Shown: piece by piece, positions 11,930 to 23,149 of the stretch
How the letters are laid out: each line of letters opens with the position of its first letter
Numbering within the stretch: the first letter of the stretch is position 1
Assembly: GCF_001704415.2 (NCBI RefSeq)
Contig: NC_030822.1
Coordinates: 48,973,345 to 49,037,344, forward strand
DNA length: 64,000 nucleotides
Direction: 5' to 3'
From: Capra hircus
Lineage: Eukaryota; Chordata; Mammalia; Artiodactyla; Bovidae
Notes under the pieces: generated by a model
The model's input: the letters and a program-made list of their open reading frames with translations, nothing else
What the model was told of the DNA's origin: nothing
Databases searched by the model: none
Program-made: the position numbers and the translations under genes

Positions 11930-12062
11930 CTTCATTCAACAAACACATATTTATCAGGCATTGTATTTAGCAAGGACAGAAAAAAAAAAAAGACAAAAAG
12001 ATAAGCTGTCAGGGACCTCCCAGTCTAGCGAGAAAGAGGCTCAATCAAATAATTATCTTTTA
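11930..12062 (+). repeat. L2-like fragment
   Basis: Contains TTCATTCAACAAACACATAT, then CAGGCATTGTATTTAGCAAG and CCTCCCAGTCTAGCGAG. This is the order seen in the common L2-associated 'feeding' repeat (CACTGTGCTAGG...CAGTCTAG). A Bov-tA abuts its right end. Confidence 0.5.
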
Positions 12063-12074
12063 TCAGGGTAAGCA

Positions 12075-12270
12075 GAGATTTCCAGGTGGTTCAGTGGTGA
12101 AGAATCCACCTGCGAAAGCAGGAGACAACAGTTTGTTTGATCCACAGGTTGGAAAGATCCCCTGAAGAAGGAAATGGCAATCCACTCTAGTATTCTTGCT
12201 TGGAAAAATCCCATGGACAGAGGAGCCTGGCAGGCTACAGTCCATGGGGTCATGAAGAGTCAGGCACAAT
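12075..12270 (+). repeat. Bov-tA SINE
   Basis: Tract order is complete: TTCCAGGTGGTTCAGTGGTG, AATCCACCTGCGAAAGCAGG, GATCCCCTGAAGAAGG, GGAGCCTGGCAGGCTACAG, CATGAAGAGTCAGGCAC. Confidence 0.92.
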
Positions 12271-12482
12271 GATCATTTACGTGGTCGTCAGTAGGACCGT
12301 GATCATGACTAAGCAAGGGCCAGAACAAAGTATGAACAAGGGGCTTGAGTGGCCAAGAGGCGGAAGGGGCACATCAGCTCTCTTGTCAGGAATTTCACTG
12401 AGAAGATAAAATAGGAGGCCATCAAGCAGAGAAGGCACAAGCCAGAGAAGGCTTTGACTTCCCATCAGGGCCAGGAAGAAAG

Positions 12483-12635
12483 TACAACTGATCCCTGAAC
12501 AACACGAGTTAGAACTGCATAAGTCCATGTATATGCATATTTTTTCAACAGTAAATACTACAGTTATTTGTTGAATCGATGGATCCAAGGAGGATCAACG
12601 CCCCTAAACCCCATGCTGGTCAAGCGCCAATTGTA
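12483..12635 (+). repeat. Tigger-class MITE (MER44-like)
   Basis: Imperfect terminal inverted repeats (TACAACTGATCCCTGAACAA at the left; the reverse complement of CAAGCGCCAATTGTA at the right) bound a 153-bp element. Its interior (GAGTTAGAACTGCATAAGTC, ATTTTTTCAACAGTAAATAC) matches the MER44 type. Both ends sit on TA, the TcMar target. Confidence 0.65.
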
Positions 12636-14889
12636 TGGGAAAAGCCCACAGAACTGGTTTGTAGAATCTTTTAGCACAATGAGCAGAAAAATCTTATCTG
12701 CCTGATGGCTTATAAGAAGATGGGTAGGTCAGTTGGTCCCAGATATTTGCATTTTATGGCCCAATGCGTTTTGAAAGCAGGGGCCAGTGGGGTTTGAGTG
12801 GACTCATGGAGTTGTTAACTTTTCATTTACGGAGAATCGTATTCTCAAGTCCCCACGACCAATTAACACCATGATTCATAACAGAAAGGAGGTTTTAATT
12901 TCAAAAAAAGTAGGAAGGATACAATCTCAGAATAAGAGGCACTTCTACCCAAGGCAGACCAGCTGGGAACTTTCCACCAGTGCTCGCTTCCTTATTTCTC
13001 TTTGGACTAACAACAACCCTGATAAGATTTGGGACCAAAGGCAGAGTTGAAGAACACAGCCCATCAGTCCTAAATTTAGATTTAGACCAGTTTAGACAAA
13101 GGCAAACCATTTTCTTCCATCTAGAATGGTAAACTCTTCTGCGTGGCATACATAAAATAATATATAGGTATGTGCAGCTGAAATTCCCCATCTTACCGTA
13201 CCTCTTCAGAACATGAACTAAGCTGTAAGCTATTAGTTTTCTATACCTTTATGACTTCTTGGTATTCCTTCTAGCCAAGATTTTTAGATCTATCCATCTA
13301 CACAGGTCTTCTGAAAGACTTCCATTCCTCTTTAGATTCCAACATTCAGAGAACAACAAGCCTAAAATTCACTGTTCTGAAGTCTATCCCCAAAAAAGGC
13401 CATCCCCCAAACACACACACACACACCCCTCAACCCCAATACACTCTGATGAGGATCAGTAATTCCCTGAGGGAATCGTGTATCCAGGGTACCAGAGTAA
13501 AATGCAAAATGTACACTGTCACTTCATATCCCAAATTGTTCGCAACAAAGCCTCTTCTCCAGATCTTTATGGAAGGAACTTTCCCACAGCTGGCCAGATG
13601 TGCAAACAAGACCTCTGGCTGCCTGTGAATGCTCAGGTTATAGAAGCCACCAAAAGGGTTAGGTTAAGATTGAGAAGAGAGGTCTCAAATTTACCTTTTC
13701 AACTCTGTTCAGAAATGGATGGATGGATTCTTCCAAATAACTCACACATTCTCAAGTCCCATGCCTTAGATCTGAATTTGGGAGCAGCATTAAAAACTAG
13801 AGCTTTGGCAAATAAGAGAATGTGTTTTTATCTTTTTTCTTTACCATGAACATTTTTTTGATTCCTGAAGAAGAGCCGTTGGGGTGTTAGGTGGCCTGAG
13901 GCCTGGACCTGGTCAGCCAGTTTGTGCACCAGTGCCTCAGGGTGACTTGTGGAGACTGACACCACACCTGGGATCACAGGATTCCAGTCGGTCATCTGCT
14001 CCCCTCACAGACTCTGAGGACTGAGCGGGGCAGAGCATGGGCAGCACAAAGTCTGGTGACAGAGATGGCCGGTGTGGATGGAAAGGTCAGAAAGAATTCA
14101 CCTCCACTTGCCTGCTCACAAGGCCTCTCAACCTCTCTATTAACAGATCACACGAGGTAGCTGGTGATGGTGATGGCCCCTGGGTTGGGGACATTCAAGG
14201 TCATTGGCAACGAAGCTTCTGGGCCACACAAGCACATCAGGGATGGTAGCTCTTTGGCAAACAGTCTCTCTTCATTATGACTAGGAAAGCAGCCCTTGCT
14301 TCTACAGTTTTTATGAAAAATTACCATGGTGTGTAGAGGAAAGGGGTCTACTGGCCCTCAGACAGTGGACTGCGGGCTCTTGGGTTGCTTGGTGGTGGTG
14401 GTGGTGGAGAGGATTTTAGGCTGAGCCAGCTGTAGCCTCAAAGTCACTTCCCTTTGGAAGGAGTTGTGAGCTTGGCTGGCAGCTGGGAGGGCCGCCTGGG
14501 TCTCTCTGGGTGGGGCCCAGCTGGAGAGCTGAGATGTGGCCAAATGTGTCATCTTAGCCAGGTTAGCCCCTGCCTCCTCCCTCCATTAAAGTAACTAGAT
14601 TTGGAGTCCTAATACAAATTCTTTAGCCATAGGTCTTTTCATCTGGGTGGCTTTATTTTCCTTTCTTCTATGCCCTGAAGGTGGCCTGTTTCTACCCACT
14701 GCCACCTCTAGAAAGTGTGGTCCTTAAATAGAAACCCTGGGATAAAGTTCTCTATTTAAAAAATAATTTAAACAACAGTTTCTGGGGGCATCGGTCCATA
14801 ATCCCTCTAGGGAGAATGCCTCCTCTTTCCACCAGCCCTAAAATCGGGCTCCACATCTGCTCCAACTGAAGCCTCTTAAGAACCCTGTG
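12636..14889. other. Unassigned tract
   Basis: No gene or repeat family is recognised over 2.2 kb apart from a short CA run (about 13402-13425) and a GGT run (about 14392-14412). Frames reach only about 120 codons and overlap on opposite strands. Confidence 0.35.
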
Positions 14890-15030
14890 CTTGGGGCGCT
14901 GTGATGGCCTAGAGGGGTGGGAGGGAGGTTTAAGAAGAAAGGGATATATGTATACATATTATCGATTCACTTCGTTGTATAGCAGAAACCAACACAACAT
15001 TGGAAAGCAATTATACTCCAAAAAAGAAAA
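14890..15030 (+). repeat. Artiodactyl L1 3'-end tail
   Basis: Contains GATGGCCTAGAGGGGTGGG, GATATATGTATACATATTAT, then ACCAACACAACATTGGAAAG and AATTATACTCCAAAAAAG. This is the characteristic 3' UTR end shared by at least six copies in this window. Confidence 0.75.
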
Positions 15031-15794
15031 GAGAGAACCCTGTTATCAGGTCCCCGTAAACTGTTCTCATCCCCACTGGTCTGTCTGACCTTTCACAAGA
15101 CAACTGCCCACCAAGATGAAGCGCAACAGGTGTTTTCAAAGTCAAAACTTCTTACACCCGCTTCTCAAAGGCAAGCCCTGAGGGGTGGAGAATGCTCTAT
15201 ATTCGGCCAAACTAGACGGTTCAACTGACAGGTTTCTCGAGCCAGGGACTAAGCCCCAACGTAAAACATCAACCCACTTTGGTTCCTCTGAGTTCACACA
15301 CAGCTTACGAAAGCACTTGCTGCTGTTGGAAACTCTGCTTTGATCTCTAAGAGTAAGTGTAAGCCACAGAATCCTTGAGCAAGTCAGGTTAGTGAGTCAT
15401 TCTCAAGGCCAGCGGTTAGCCTGTAGAGGACACTGGCCCCTGAGCCAAGAGATCCTCCTATCTGCCGCTACAGGGAAGAACCACCACTCTGAAGTAAAAA
15501 AGACTCATTCCAAGGATGCCAGGTCCCTAGAGTACACCTCCCTGGCCCCTTGCTGTCGCTCAACTCTCTTCCACCCTAGAAATATGTGCTTTTCCATCAA
15601 CCCGAAACCAGTTAACAGGATTCCAAGTCCTCTTTCTCTAAGCACCTCAGACAGTCCCTTCCTGTGCTCTGGGAGGCAGGATGCTTGCTCTCACAAATGA
15701 GGGGCTCAAATGAACAATAAACAATACTTTATACTCATGCCAAGAACCCTGGAGTCTCAGATGGCCCCACTTATTCTCAAGGTCTAAAAGTTTC
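15031..15794. other. Unassigned spacer
   Basis: Nothing recognisable over 760 bases. An ORF-like 102-codon stretch (15392-15700) shows no motifs. Confidence 0.35.
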
Positions 15795-15985
15795 TATACA
15801 ATAACAAAAAAAGAAGCAGACTCACAGAGAGAGAGATAACTAATGGTTACCAGTGGGAGGTACAAACTGTTGGGTGTAAGACAGGCTATAAGGATGTACT
15901 GTACAACACGGAGAATATATCCAATATTTTGTAATAACTGTAAATAGAGCGTAACCTTTTAAAAACATAGTTTAAAAAGTTTCTG
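15795..15985 (+). repeat. L1 3'-end tail, diverged
   Basis: Contains GCAGACTCACAGAGAGAG, TAATGGTTACCAGTGGGAGG, GGATGTACTGTACAACACGG and TTTTGTAATAACTGTAAATA, in the order of an L1 3' UTR. Confidence 0.7.
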
Positions 15986-18100
15986 TTTAGACATGATTGA
16001 AACTTCTTTTTAAAATCAATAAACTGCCCAAGTTTCAAAACTTCCATGACTCTCAATCAGGCAGATTTTCCCATGATTTTTCAAGAATTACTTGCATGAT
16101 ATTTGTTTTGAAAAGTAAAAGAGACGTTTCAAGGAAGTATGTGGCATGTCTACAACTAACCCAATGCAACAGCTATGTATGAAGAAAAACCTGCCATGAG
16201 CCAAGCTCATGGGAATGGAAAGGAAGAGGACATTCCAAAAATGAACCAGACATGCTTCAGTCCTCAGGAAGCATGTGACGTGTCCAAAGGAATGAGTGAA
16301 TAAATGAACACAAATAACAAATGAATGCAAAATCAGGATTAGTAGTAAGTTTGAGAGCAATTCGACTCCTTCATTTAATTGCATTAATATGGTTCAAAGA
16401 ATCAGACAAAAATTTTCCTGAGTTAAAATATGATGGTTCTTCCTGCTTCATGTTTTACCAAACCCCATCCGCATATTTGGTTTCTAGAATCTTTAGCAAT
16501 TTGGGGGTCTCTGAAGTCTCCAATCTGATCTTGAATGATGAAGGCAAGGAGTCTTCAGACTTTCTGGGATAGAGTCTTATATATTTTATTTTATGGGATG
16601 ATATTCTCTGCCCTCCTGTAAGAACTTTCACCACGTCTTCAGTTTAAAATCTTACATCTCTCTCCATGCAGCTATCATTAGTGTCTTGCATGAAATGTTT
16701 TCAAAGACTTGGATTAATTTCTAAAGCAAATAATTTTGGTTTTTTAAGTAACAAACAGGCCATTTCTCCTCATGAGGTGTTTGCCAGTCTCTTTGTGGAG
16801 TGTACACTATAGTGTATGCAAGCCACATGTGATGCCTAAGGGCAAGGCTATTACTGCCCTTGTGGATACTGTAGTCTCCATGGGCATCAAGATTAAAACA
16901 CAGGAAACAGTTCAATGGTGGTACAGGCCTTGTGAGGGAAGAGGCCAACGCGTGCCCTTGGAATTCAGAGGAGGGACATGGCTCCCTGTGGGCAATGGTC
17001 GTCAGGACAGGTCTTGAGGTGGAGGAGGGACATTTCCAGTGGAAAGTCACATGGAGAGAACTGGTCCAATTCTCAGCCCTCTATCCCTCCTACTCTGACC
17101 ACCCTACGTTCCTTATGAGGAGCAGCGGGCTGGTGGGTAGGTGCTACAGTGTGAGTGTAGATGTGACCCTGTGACTTTGGGGAAACCTTTATGCAACTCA
17201 GGGCCTTGAGGTGCATGTCAGAAGAAGATCTCCTTGTGAAAAGCCCTGTGATGTCGGAAACTGTGAGTATTGCCCAAAAAGCCACCTGAAAAGGCTTCCA
17301 TCCCATCAGGTCATCAGCAAACTTGCCGCGGCAACAGCCTTGCACTTGTTAACAAGACTTCATTTTATTATTTCCATGCTCTGTAATTTCTCCCACCGCC
17401 TTTTAGATGGAACAGTTAACTTTCCACACTTGTATTAATGACATGGGGGAGCCTCCAGGCTACAGGGCACAATAAAAAGACCAACTAGAACTTTTCCCAC
17501 CATCTTTTTGTTTCTTTATAATCCAAAAACAATGGATTCTGTCCTTAGACCCTCCCGAGAAACAACCAGATTTGTTAATGCTTCGAACAAAGATGCGAAG
17601 AAATTCAACGCAGATGGAGCAGAATCATACAACCATGCAGATTTGTACAGGCCCGCGGGCTGGACAGAATACGCTGGGAGCCGGGAATTTTTAATATAAA
17701 ACAGAAAATATTTTTAATATAAAACAGAAAAAATTTTTAATATAAAACAGTGCCATAGGTGTATAGCACTAGTGTTCCTTTTGTGATGAGACATGATGAC
17801 TCTGGTTAAACTGGAGCAAACAATCTCCCAGGGCCTGTCCCCAAGGCACAAAGCTCCTTGTTTGGAGCAGTTTACAGTTTCCCCCAAGGTTAAGCTTCCC
17901 CTCATCGGTCAACGATTTGCTTCCAAACCACTTTTCAAAACTGCTACCTCAAGATCAGGAGTAAATTTCGAGAGCTAATAGGATAAACACACAAAAACTT
18001 AAATTGAAAAAATTAAACGCAAAAAAATGTGGTTTATCCGCTAAACTCTAAAGGTTAACAGACAATCCTTAACTTAGAGAATGATTTAAAAACCAAAAAA
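15986..18100. other. Unassigned AT-rich tract upstream of candidate promoter
   Basis: No repeat family is recognised over 2.1 kb except the 23-bp tandem array at 17687-17750. If the 18.3-kb promoter drives a minus-strand transcript, this would be its first intron. I could not identify a second exon. Confidence 0.35.
17687..17750 (+). repeat. 23-bp tandem array, about 2.8 copies
   Basis: Units begin at 17687, 17710 and 17733 and share ATTTTTAATATAAAACAG. They differ by one base in the A-rich linker. Confidence 0.95.
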
Positions 18101-18440
18101 GCACTCACCAACTGTTAATTCCGGTCAGGGCCCAAACCAAGGTGGAGACAAAGTTCTCTTGTCCACTCAGTACTGCGGCCCCCACACTTACTTCCAGGCC
18201 TTGAGGAGTCAGATCTCAAACCAAATCTGCAGAAAATCACTTCTGGCTCCCCAGCTAACCACCGGGGACTAACTTCTCACTCACACTGCAGAACCGCTCC
18301 AAGAAGCATCATGGCGACTATAGCGTCTTCCGGCTTCCAAGGCGCATGCGGCTTGGCCTCCTCTAGCAACCTCGCCTGATTCCTAACACCGCACACTTGT
18401 TGCCAGGCTGGCCCAGGTGAGCAGAGTTCCTGACAGCCAC
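18101..18440. promoter_or_regulatory. Candidate CpG-rich housekeeping promoter and first exon(s)
   Basis: CpG density rises abruptly here: about a dozen CpGs in 300 bases, against very few in the flanks. Within 45 bases lie a YY1-like ATGGCGAC (18311-18318), an ETS site CTTCCGG (18327-18333) and a near-perfect NRF1 core GCGCATGCG (18342-18350). This trio is common in promoters of mitochondrial and basal housekeeping genes. Downstream on the minus strand are two strong donors, GTGAGT (18279-18284) and GGTGAGTGC (18101-18109). On the plus strand CCCAG followed by GTGAGC places a donor at 18416/18417. The minus strand has two consecutive ATGs in good context just before the first donor. The plus strand has a 22-codon frame starting at 18311 that ends before its donor. 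Direction and gene identity are unresolved, and a bidirectional promoter is possible. Confidence 0.5.
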
Positions 18441-18594
18441 TCTCTCCCTCTGGCTCCACCTTCTCCTGTGGGTACCATTATGAGGTCCTTGAGTGAGTCA
18501 AGGAATTAATAATGGTAGAGCTTATTAGAGATAAGAAAAACAGGTCATCTGATGTGTTTCAAATATTATTGAGAGATTTTGGAAAAGAATAGAG

Positions 18595-18665
18595 AGCACA
18601 GAGAGAACACACAGCTAGGATTCCGCTGGACCAGGATTCAGACCCCATTCTGTGGCTCCACATGC
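18595..18665 (-). repeat. Possible MIR fragment
   Basis: ACACACAGCTAGGATTCCGC and CCAGGATTCAGACCCCATTC keep the order of the reversed MIR 5' half. Confidence 0.4.
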
Positions 18666-18744
18666 CACGCACAGAAATCCTTCAAGTTCAGGGGTCATAT
18701 TATCCCCTCCCTGCAAGATGCTCTAGCTGATACACAGTAAAGAG

Positions 18745-18960
18745 AGAAGAGTATTGGTTCTGAAGAGAAGCTGAATTTTAATCCTGGCTTTACTGCTCGA
18801 TAGCTGGGAAACCTTGATAAGCAAACCTCCCTACCCACCCCAGTGCGAATCTCCCAATCTTCTCTGGAAAATGGAAGGAACACCCACCTCCTAGAGTTGT
18901 GAGGATTAAATGCAATAACTATGTAGAGCAGGCATCTTATAGTTATTCCTCCCTGATATA
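18745..18960 (+). repeat. MIR SINE, nearly full length
   Basis: Contains GTATTGGTTCTGAAGAG, TAATCCTGGCTTTACTGCTC, GGAAAATGGAAGGAACACCC and AGAGTTGTGAGGATTAAATG, the canonical MIR order. Confidence 0.82.
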
Positions 18961-19559
18961 TTTCTATGCACAACTTAAAATGAACATCAGTGACAGCACT
19001 GAAGCAAATGGATTTCCAAAGGTGCAGAGTGTAAGAAGCAGAGGATGGAGGCTCTGGGGACACTGGGGTTGAGGGGTAGGGGTGTGGGCAACTGTAGGTT
19101 CTGGCCTTTGTAACAACATAGGGAGCCTCCACACATGGCACTCAGGATGCCCCAGGGCCCTGTTTCTAGTATCCTTGAAGCCGATGCCTATTTATCATTT
19201 ACCTGGGCTCCTATCTTCTTGCAAGTTAGGGAAAAATCAAAGAATCAAATGGTATCACTTATGAACAACTTTTGTCAGAGCCTGGATGATGGGCATGGTG
19301 GATTCTCAACAAGGACCAGGAGGTAGAAATCAATGGCTGGGGTGAATTGCAACCAAAAGTTCTCATGACTACAGAGTCATGGGTGGGGGAAAGGGACATC
19401 ATCCACATGCTGACTACTTTTCATCTGATGGAACAGAGGAGAATCCCAACCCTAAGAGATGAAGTCCGCCAGATGTGCTGAGAAGACTGGGATAAGGCTG
19501 ATGAGACCCAACTCTGTAACTGCCATGAGATCACATTCCACTGCTCTGGTTTCCTCATC
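18961..19559. other. Unassigned spacer
   Basis: Nothing recognisable. Several short frames on both strands, none with motifs. Confidence 0.35.
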
Positions 19560-19790
19560 CATGGAATGTGGTGGTGGGACCAGACTGGCTTTGGAATCAG
19601 ATAAGCCAAGGCTCAAATTCAGGCTCCTCTTACTTGTTCAACAACTTTCTTTGTATCCCCAAGCTCCAGTGTTCTCTTCTCTCAGATGGGGATGAGAGAC
19701 CTTGTCTCAAGAAGCTGGTAGGGAATTAAGGGAGGAGGTAGGTAGATAAGTATCTCTCTCTTGCACAGTGACAGGTCCATGAAGCTCCCA
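19560..19790 (+). repeat. MIR SINE
   Basis: TTGGAATCAGATAAGCCAAG, CTTACTTGTTCAACAACTTT, TCAGATGGGGATGAGAGACC and a downstream AGTGACAGGTCCATG keep MIR order with marked divergence. Confidence 0.55.
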
Positions 19791-20044
19791 GCACAGCAGC
19801 TGCCTTCTCAGTTAATACTGGTCTGTTTCCTTAATTCTAGCTCTGAATTGCTGTGAACGTATGAATCCATGGTGCAATCCAATTAGTGATCTTACATGGC
19901 CCCAGTGATCTTACATGGCTACCTTGCCCTCCCTAGACCTCAACTATCAAGGCACTGAGGTGCTGTCCACTGCAACAGCAAAAAATGAACTTGGACAAGA
20001 AGGTGGAAACAAACAAGAGGCAGGAGGGTGAAGGTAAAAGGGCC

Positions 20045-20265
20045 CAGAACTAAGAGATACTTGGATCCAGGGCTGACTTCTAGCTCCCTCAGTCACTAGC
20101 CATAAAACACATGACTTCGGTCAAAATTTTCTCAGTATTTCTCATCTTTAGTTTTCTCATCTGTATTATGGGAATAATTGTATACATGTAGGTGCTTTGT
20201 GGAGTAGGAAGCGCAATTACAATGTTAGTGGTCAGTTGCCTGCCACAATTCCTGGTGATTGATTT
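20045..20265 (+). repeat. MIR SINE
   Basis: Contains GCTCCCTCAGTCACTAGCC, TTTTCTCATCTGTATTATGG and GAATAATTGTATACATGTAG, matching the MIR core and 3' half. Confidence 0.65.
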
Positions 20266-20299
20266 GAAAATGTGTCCAATTACATGAGTTTGAAAATGT

Positions 20300-20590
20300 A
20301 GTTTACAAACTTATGGTTGCCAGTGGGGAAGAAAGAGGGGAAGAGACAATCAGGGAATTTGGGATCAACATGTATACACTGCTATATTTAAAATGGATAA
20401 CCAATAAGATCCTACTATACAGAACATGGAACTCTGTTCAATGTTATGTGGCAGCCTGGATGAGAGGGGAGTTTGCGGGAGAATGGATACAGGTATATAC
20501 ATATGGCTGAATCCCTCTGCTGTCCACCTGAAACTATCACAATGTTGTTAACTGGCTATACTCCAACACTAAATAAAAAGTTTTTAAAAA
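20300..20590 (+). repeat. Artiodactyl L1 3'-end tail
   Basis: Best-preserved tail of its type here: AACTTATGGTTGCCAGTGGG, TTGGGATCAACATGTATACA, CCACCTGAAACTATCACAAT and TGGCTATACTCCAACACTAA, then an A-rich end. Confidence 0.82.
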
Positions 20591-20648
20591 AGAAAGAAAG
20601 AAAGAAAATGTAGTTTAACTATTTTGAGAGCTACCTAATGACATTAGC

Positions 20649-20763
20649 CCCCTGGAGAAGGGCATGGCAACCCACTCCAGTATTCTTGCCTGGAGAATCC
20701 CATGGACATAGGAGCCTGGTGGGCTACAGTCTGAAGAGTCAGACATGACTGAAGTGACTTAGC
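20649..20763 (+). repeat. Bov-A monomer (5'-truncated Bov-tA type)
   Basis: Bov-A body only, from CTGGAGAAGGGCATGGC to GACTTAGC. TSDs AATGACATTAGC (20637-20648) and AATGACCTTAGC (20764-20775) show that it inserted in truncated form. Confidence 0.9.
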
Positions 20764-20766
20764 AAT

Positions 20767-21334
20767 GACCTTAGCAATCAAACAAAACCTCAAACTTGCC
20801 CCAAATTCTCATTTCCAAAATCGAAAGACTATCAAGTGCATTGTTGATGTAACCCCTCTAAAGAGCAGGGCTTGTTTCCCTTAGCCATCAACAGATCCCT
20901 CCCATGACCCACTGGAGTCACCAACTACAGGTGGCCTGATATTAGCTTGAAAAACAATGTGATAAACCACCCTCTTATTTTACCAGCTAGTGTAGGGCAG
21001 GGCAGGAGGAACCCCCACCCACGCTTGTTCTGAACAGACACAGTGTTGCAACTGATACGAAAACAAGATAAGGAGAAACGTCTGTCAACAGACTCAGGCC
21101 TCCCCCAGAGTAGGGCTGCTTTTTGTGTATCCTGCACCGACGGGAAGCCAGAGGCCATGCAGTCACCTGCAAATGCTGCTCTGATGTGGCTGCGGTACTG
21201 AACACACCTCAGGAAGGCCGGACAGTGGCTTGAAGACACGTGCATCTCACTCGAGCATGTAGCCGTTTTTTAAGATATATCTTTAGTGACACAGTGCCTT
21301 GTAAGAATCATCATTAAGGTTTAAATCCTACCTG
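20767..21334. other. Unassigned spacer
   Basis: Nothing recognisable. A 106-codon minus-strand frame (20925-21245) has no motif or splice support. Confidence 0.35.
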
Positions 21335-22100
21335 CTTAAAACTACTATATGCAAGATGGATAAGCAAGGTCCTACTGACTGAACTGAACTGAACTGTATA
21401 GCACAGGGAACTATATATTCAATATCCTGTGATAAACCATAGTGAAAAAGAATATCAGTTCAGTCAGTTCAGTTGCTCAGTCGTGTCCGACTCTGCGACC
21501 CCATGAATCGCAGCACGCCAGGCCTTCCTGTCCATTACCAACTCCCAGAGTTCACTCAGACTCAACGTCCATTGAGTCAGTGATGCCATCCAGCCAGCTC
21601 ATCCTCTCGTCCCCTTCTCCTCCTGCCCCCAATCCCTCCCAGCATCAGAGTCTTTTCCAATGAGTCAACTCTTCGCATGAGGTGGCCAAAGTACTGGAGT
21701 TTCAGCTTTAGCATCATTCTTTCCAAAGAAATCCCAGGGCTGATCTCCTTTGGAATGGATTGGTTGGATCTCCTTGCAGTCCAAGGGACTCTCAAGAGTC
21801 TTCTCCAACACCACAGTTCAAAGGCATCAATTCTTCGGCGCTCAGCTTTCTTCACAGTCCAACTCTCACATCCATACATGACCACAGGAAAAACCATAGC
21901 CTTGACTAGACGGACCTTAGTCGGCAAAGTAATGTCTCTGCTTTTGAATATGCTATCTAGGTTGGTCATAACTTTCCTTCCAAGGAGTAAGCATATATAT
22001 ATATATATTCTGCTGTATAGATAGATAATATTATTTTGCTGTACAGTAGAAGTTAACACAACATTGCAAATCAACTATACTTCAATAAAATAAAATTTTA
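21335..22100 (+). repeat. L1 3'-end tail split by a BovB insertion
   Basis: The left part (ACTATATGCAAGATGGATAA, GGTCCTACTGACTGAACTG, TATAGCACAGGGAACTATAT) and the right part (TGCTGTACAGTAGAAGTTAA, ACATTGCAAATCAACTATAC) are one L1 tail interrupted at about 21450-21990. An ACTGAACTGA expansion lies in the left part. Confidence 0.8.
21450..21990 (-). mobile_element. BovB LINE 3' end, young copy
   Basis: Reverse complement of the BovB 3' region. On the minus strand the C-terminal portion of the ORF (post-RT domain with the MVFPVVMYGCESW segment) remains open from about 21996 to 21577. It is very similar to the corresponding part of the 40-kb copy. The element begins on the left with short TCAGTTCAG-like repeats, the typical 3' terminus. 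It is inserted antisense into an L1 tail. Confidence 0.93.
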
Positions 22101-22145
22101 AAAAATTCTGTATGCTTAGAACTGAGGAATTTGAAATCATTTAGG

Positions 22146-22273
22146 GGACTTCCCTGGCAGTCCAGCAGTTAAGACTCTGTGCTTCCAATGCAGGGGGCGG
22201 AGGTTTGATCCCTCATTAGGGAACTAAGATCCCACATGCCACAAAGCAGCGACCCAAAAAAAAAAAAAAAAAT
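22146..22273 (+). repeat. CHR-type tRNA-derived SINE
   Basis: GGGACTTCCCTGGCAGTCCA, GTTTGATCCCTCATTAGGG, AACTAAGATCCCACATGCC, poly-A. Imperfect TSDs AATCATTTAGG and AATCATTTGG flank it. Confidence 0.9.
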
Positions 22274-23149
22274 CATTTGGTCATCAGGCCAGGGGCTGTA
22301 AGCACAATGTGCCTGTTTAGAAACTTCCCAACACTCTATACTATGGGCAGGTCTAAATGATGTATTTGAAAACTCCATTTTAAATTCCCTTTGATATGGC
22401 TGGGATGCAGGAACTGATGAACTGATGAAGAAGTGCTGCCAGGCATTTCTTTTCTGTCTTTCCTGAACATCATCAGACCTCCAGAAAGAGAGGCACAGTG
22501 TAAACAAGGGTCCAAACAACACATCCAAAGAGCTAAGAGGATCAGACATGACAAGCATAAATGCTTATGAGTAGTGAAAAAAGAACTTTTTTTTAAGAAG
22601 TAAGAAAGAAACCACAAAAGTCTCTTAGAACTACTGAAACAGTGACAGAATTAGATGCTATCAGCATCCACCATCTCCGGTTGTCATGTCTCTGAGATTA
22701 ATGAAGTGATACCATAGGATTCCAGGAGACAGTCCCGGGAGAAGTGGAAGTGTCATCACAAGAGTCAGGAGAACTCCCGTTTGCAAGGGCAGACCATGTT
22801 TGTAAGCAAGAACATGTTTCCAAGGGGAGACCCAGGTCCATGTCTGTAAGCAAGAACATGTTTTCAAGGGGAGACCCAGGTTCATACACTCCTCAGCATG
22901 CTGGTCCGAGTATGGGAATTCCTGTCCATCCACAGGCTCCTGTCAGATAATGCCAGAGTTTCCAGCTCCTTCCAAGCATCTATGCAAGTTAGTGATGACA
23001 GATGTGGATGGAATAGAAGGAATAAACGCAAGTTTTGGATTTTAAAATCCCAAACTTGTTAGTTGCGAATGGCATGCCCCAAGTTAAGCACATGCTAAGT
23101 GCCAGGTTCTATGCCAGGTGCTGGGACCTCAAAACCAATACGGCACACT
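22274..23149. other. Unassigned spacer with 44-bp tandem duplication
   Basis: No gene or repeat family is recognised. The only structure is the duplication at 22794-22881. Confidence 0.35.
22794..22881 (+). repeat. 44-bp tandem duplication
   Basis: Two adjacent 44-base units (22794-22837 and 22838-22881), each with GTAAGCAAGAACATGTTT and AAGGGGAGACCCAGGT, differing at two positions. Confidence 0.95.

Noticed and set aside
14385..14415. GGT-rich run as a functional element
   Set aside because: A short trinucleotide run with no symmetry or motif context.
18277..18459. 60-codon minus-strand frame across the CpG patch as a coding gene
   Set aside because: The upstream part precedes the likely transcription start, and the frame ends at a stop that overlaps the splice donor. 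Only the ATGATG just before the donor is worth considering, and that is covered under the promoter finding.
21577..22074. 165-codon minus-strand frame as a host gene
   Set aside because: It is the BovB C-terminal ORF. The first residues come from the flanking L1 tail, so it is not a separate gene.
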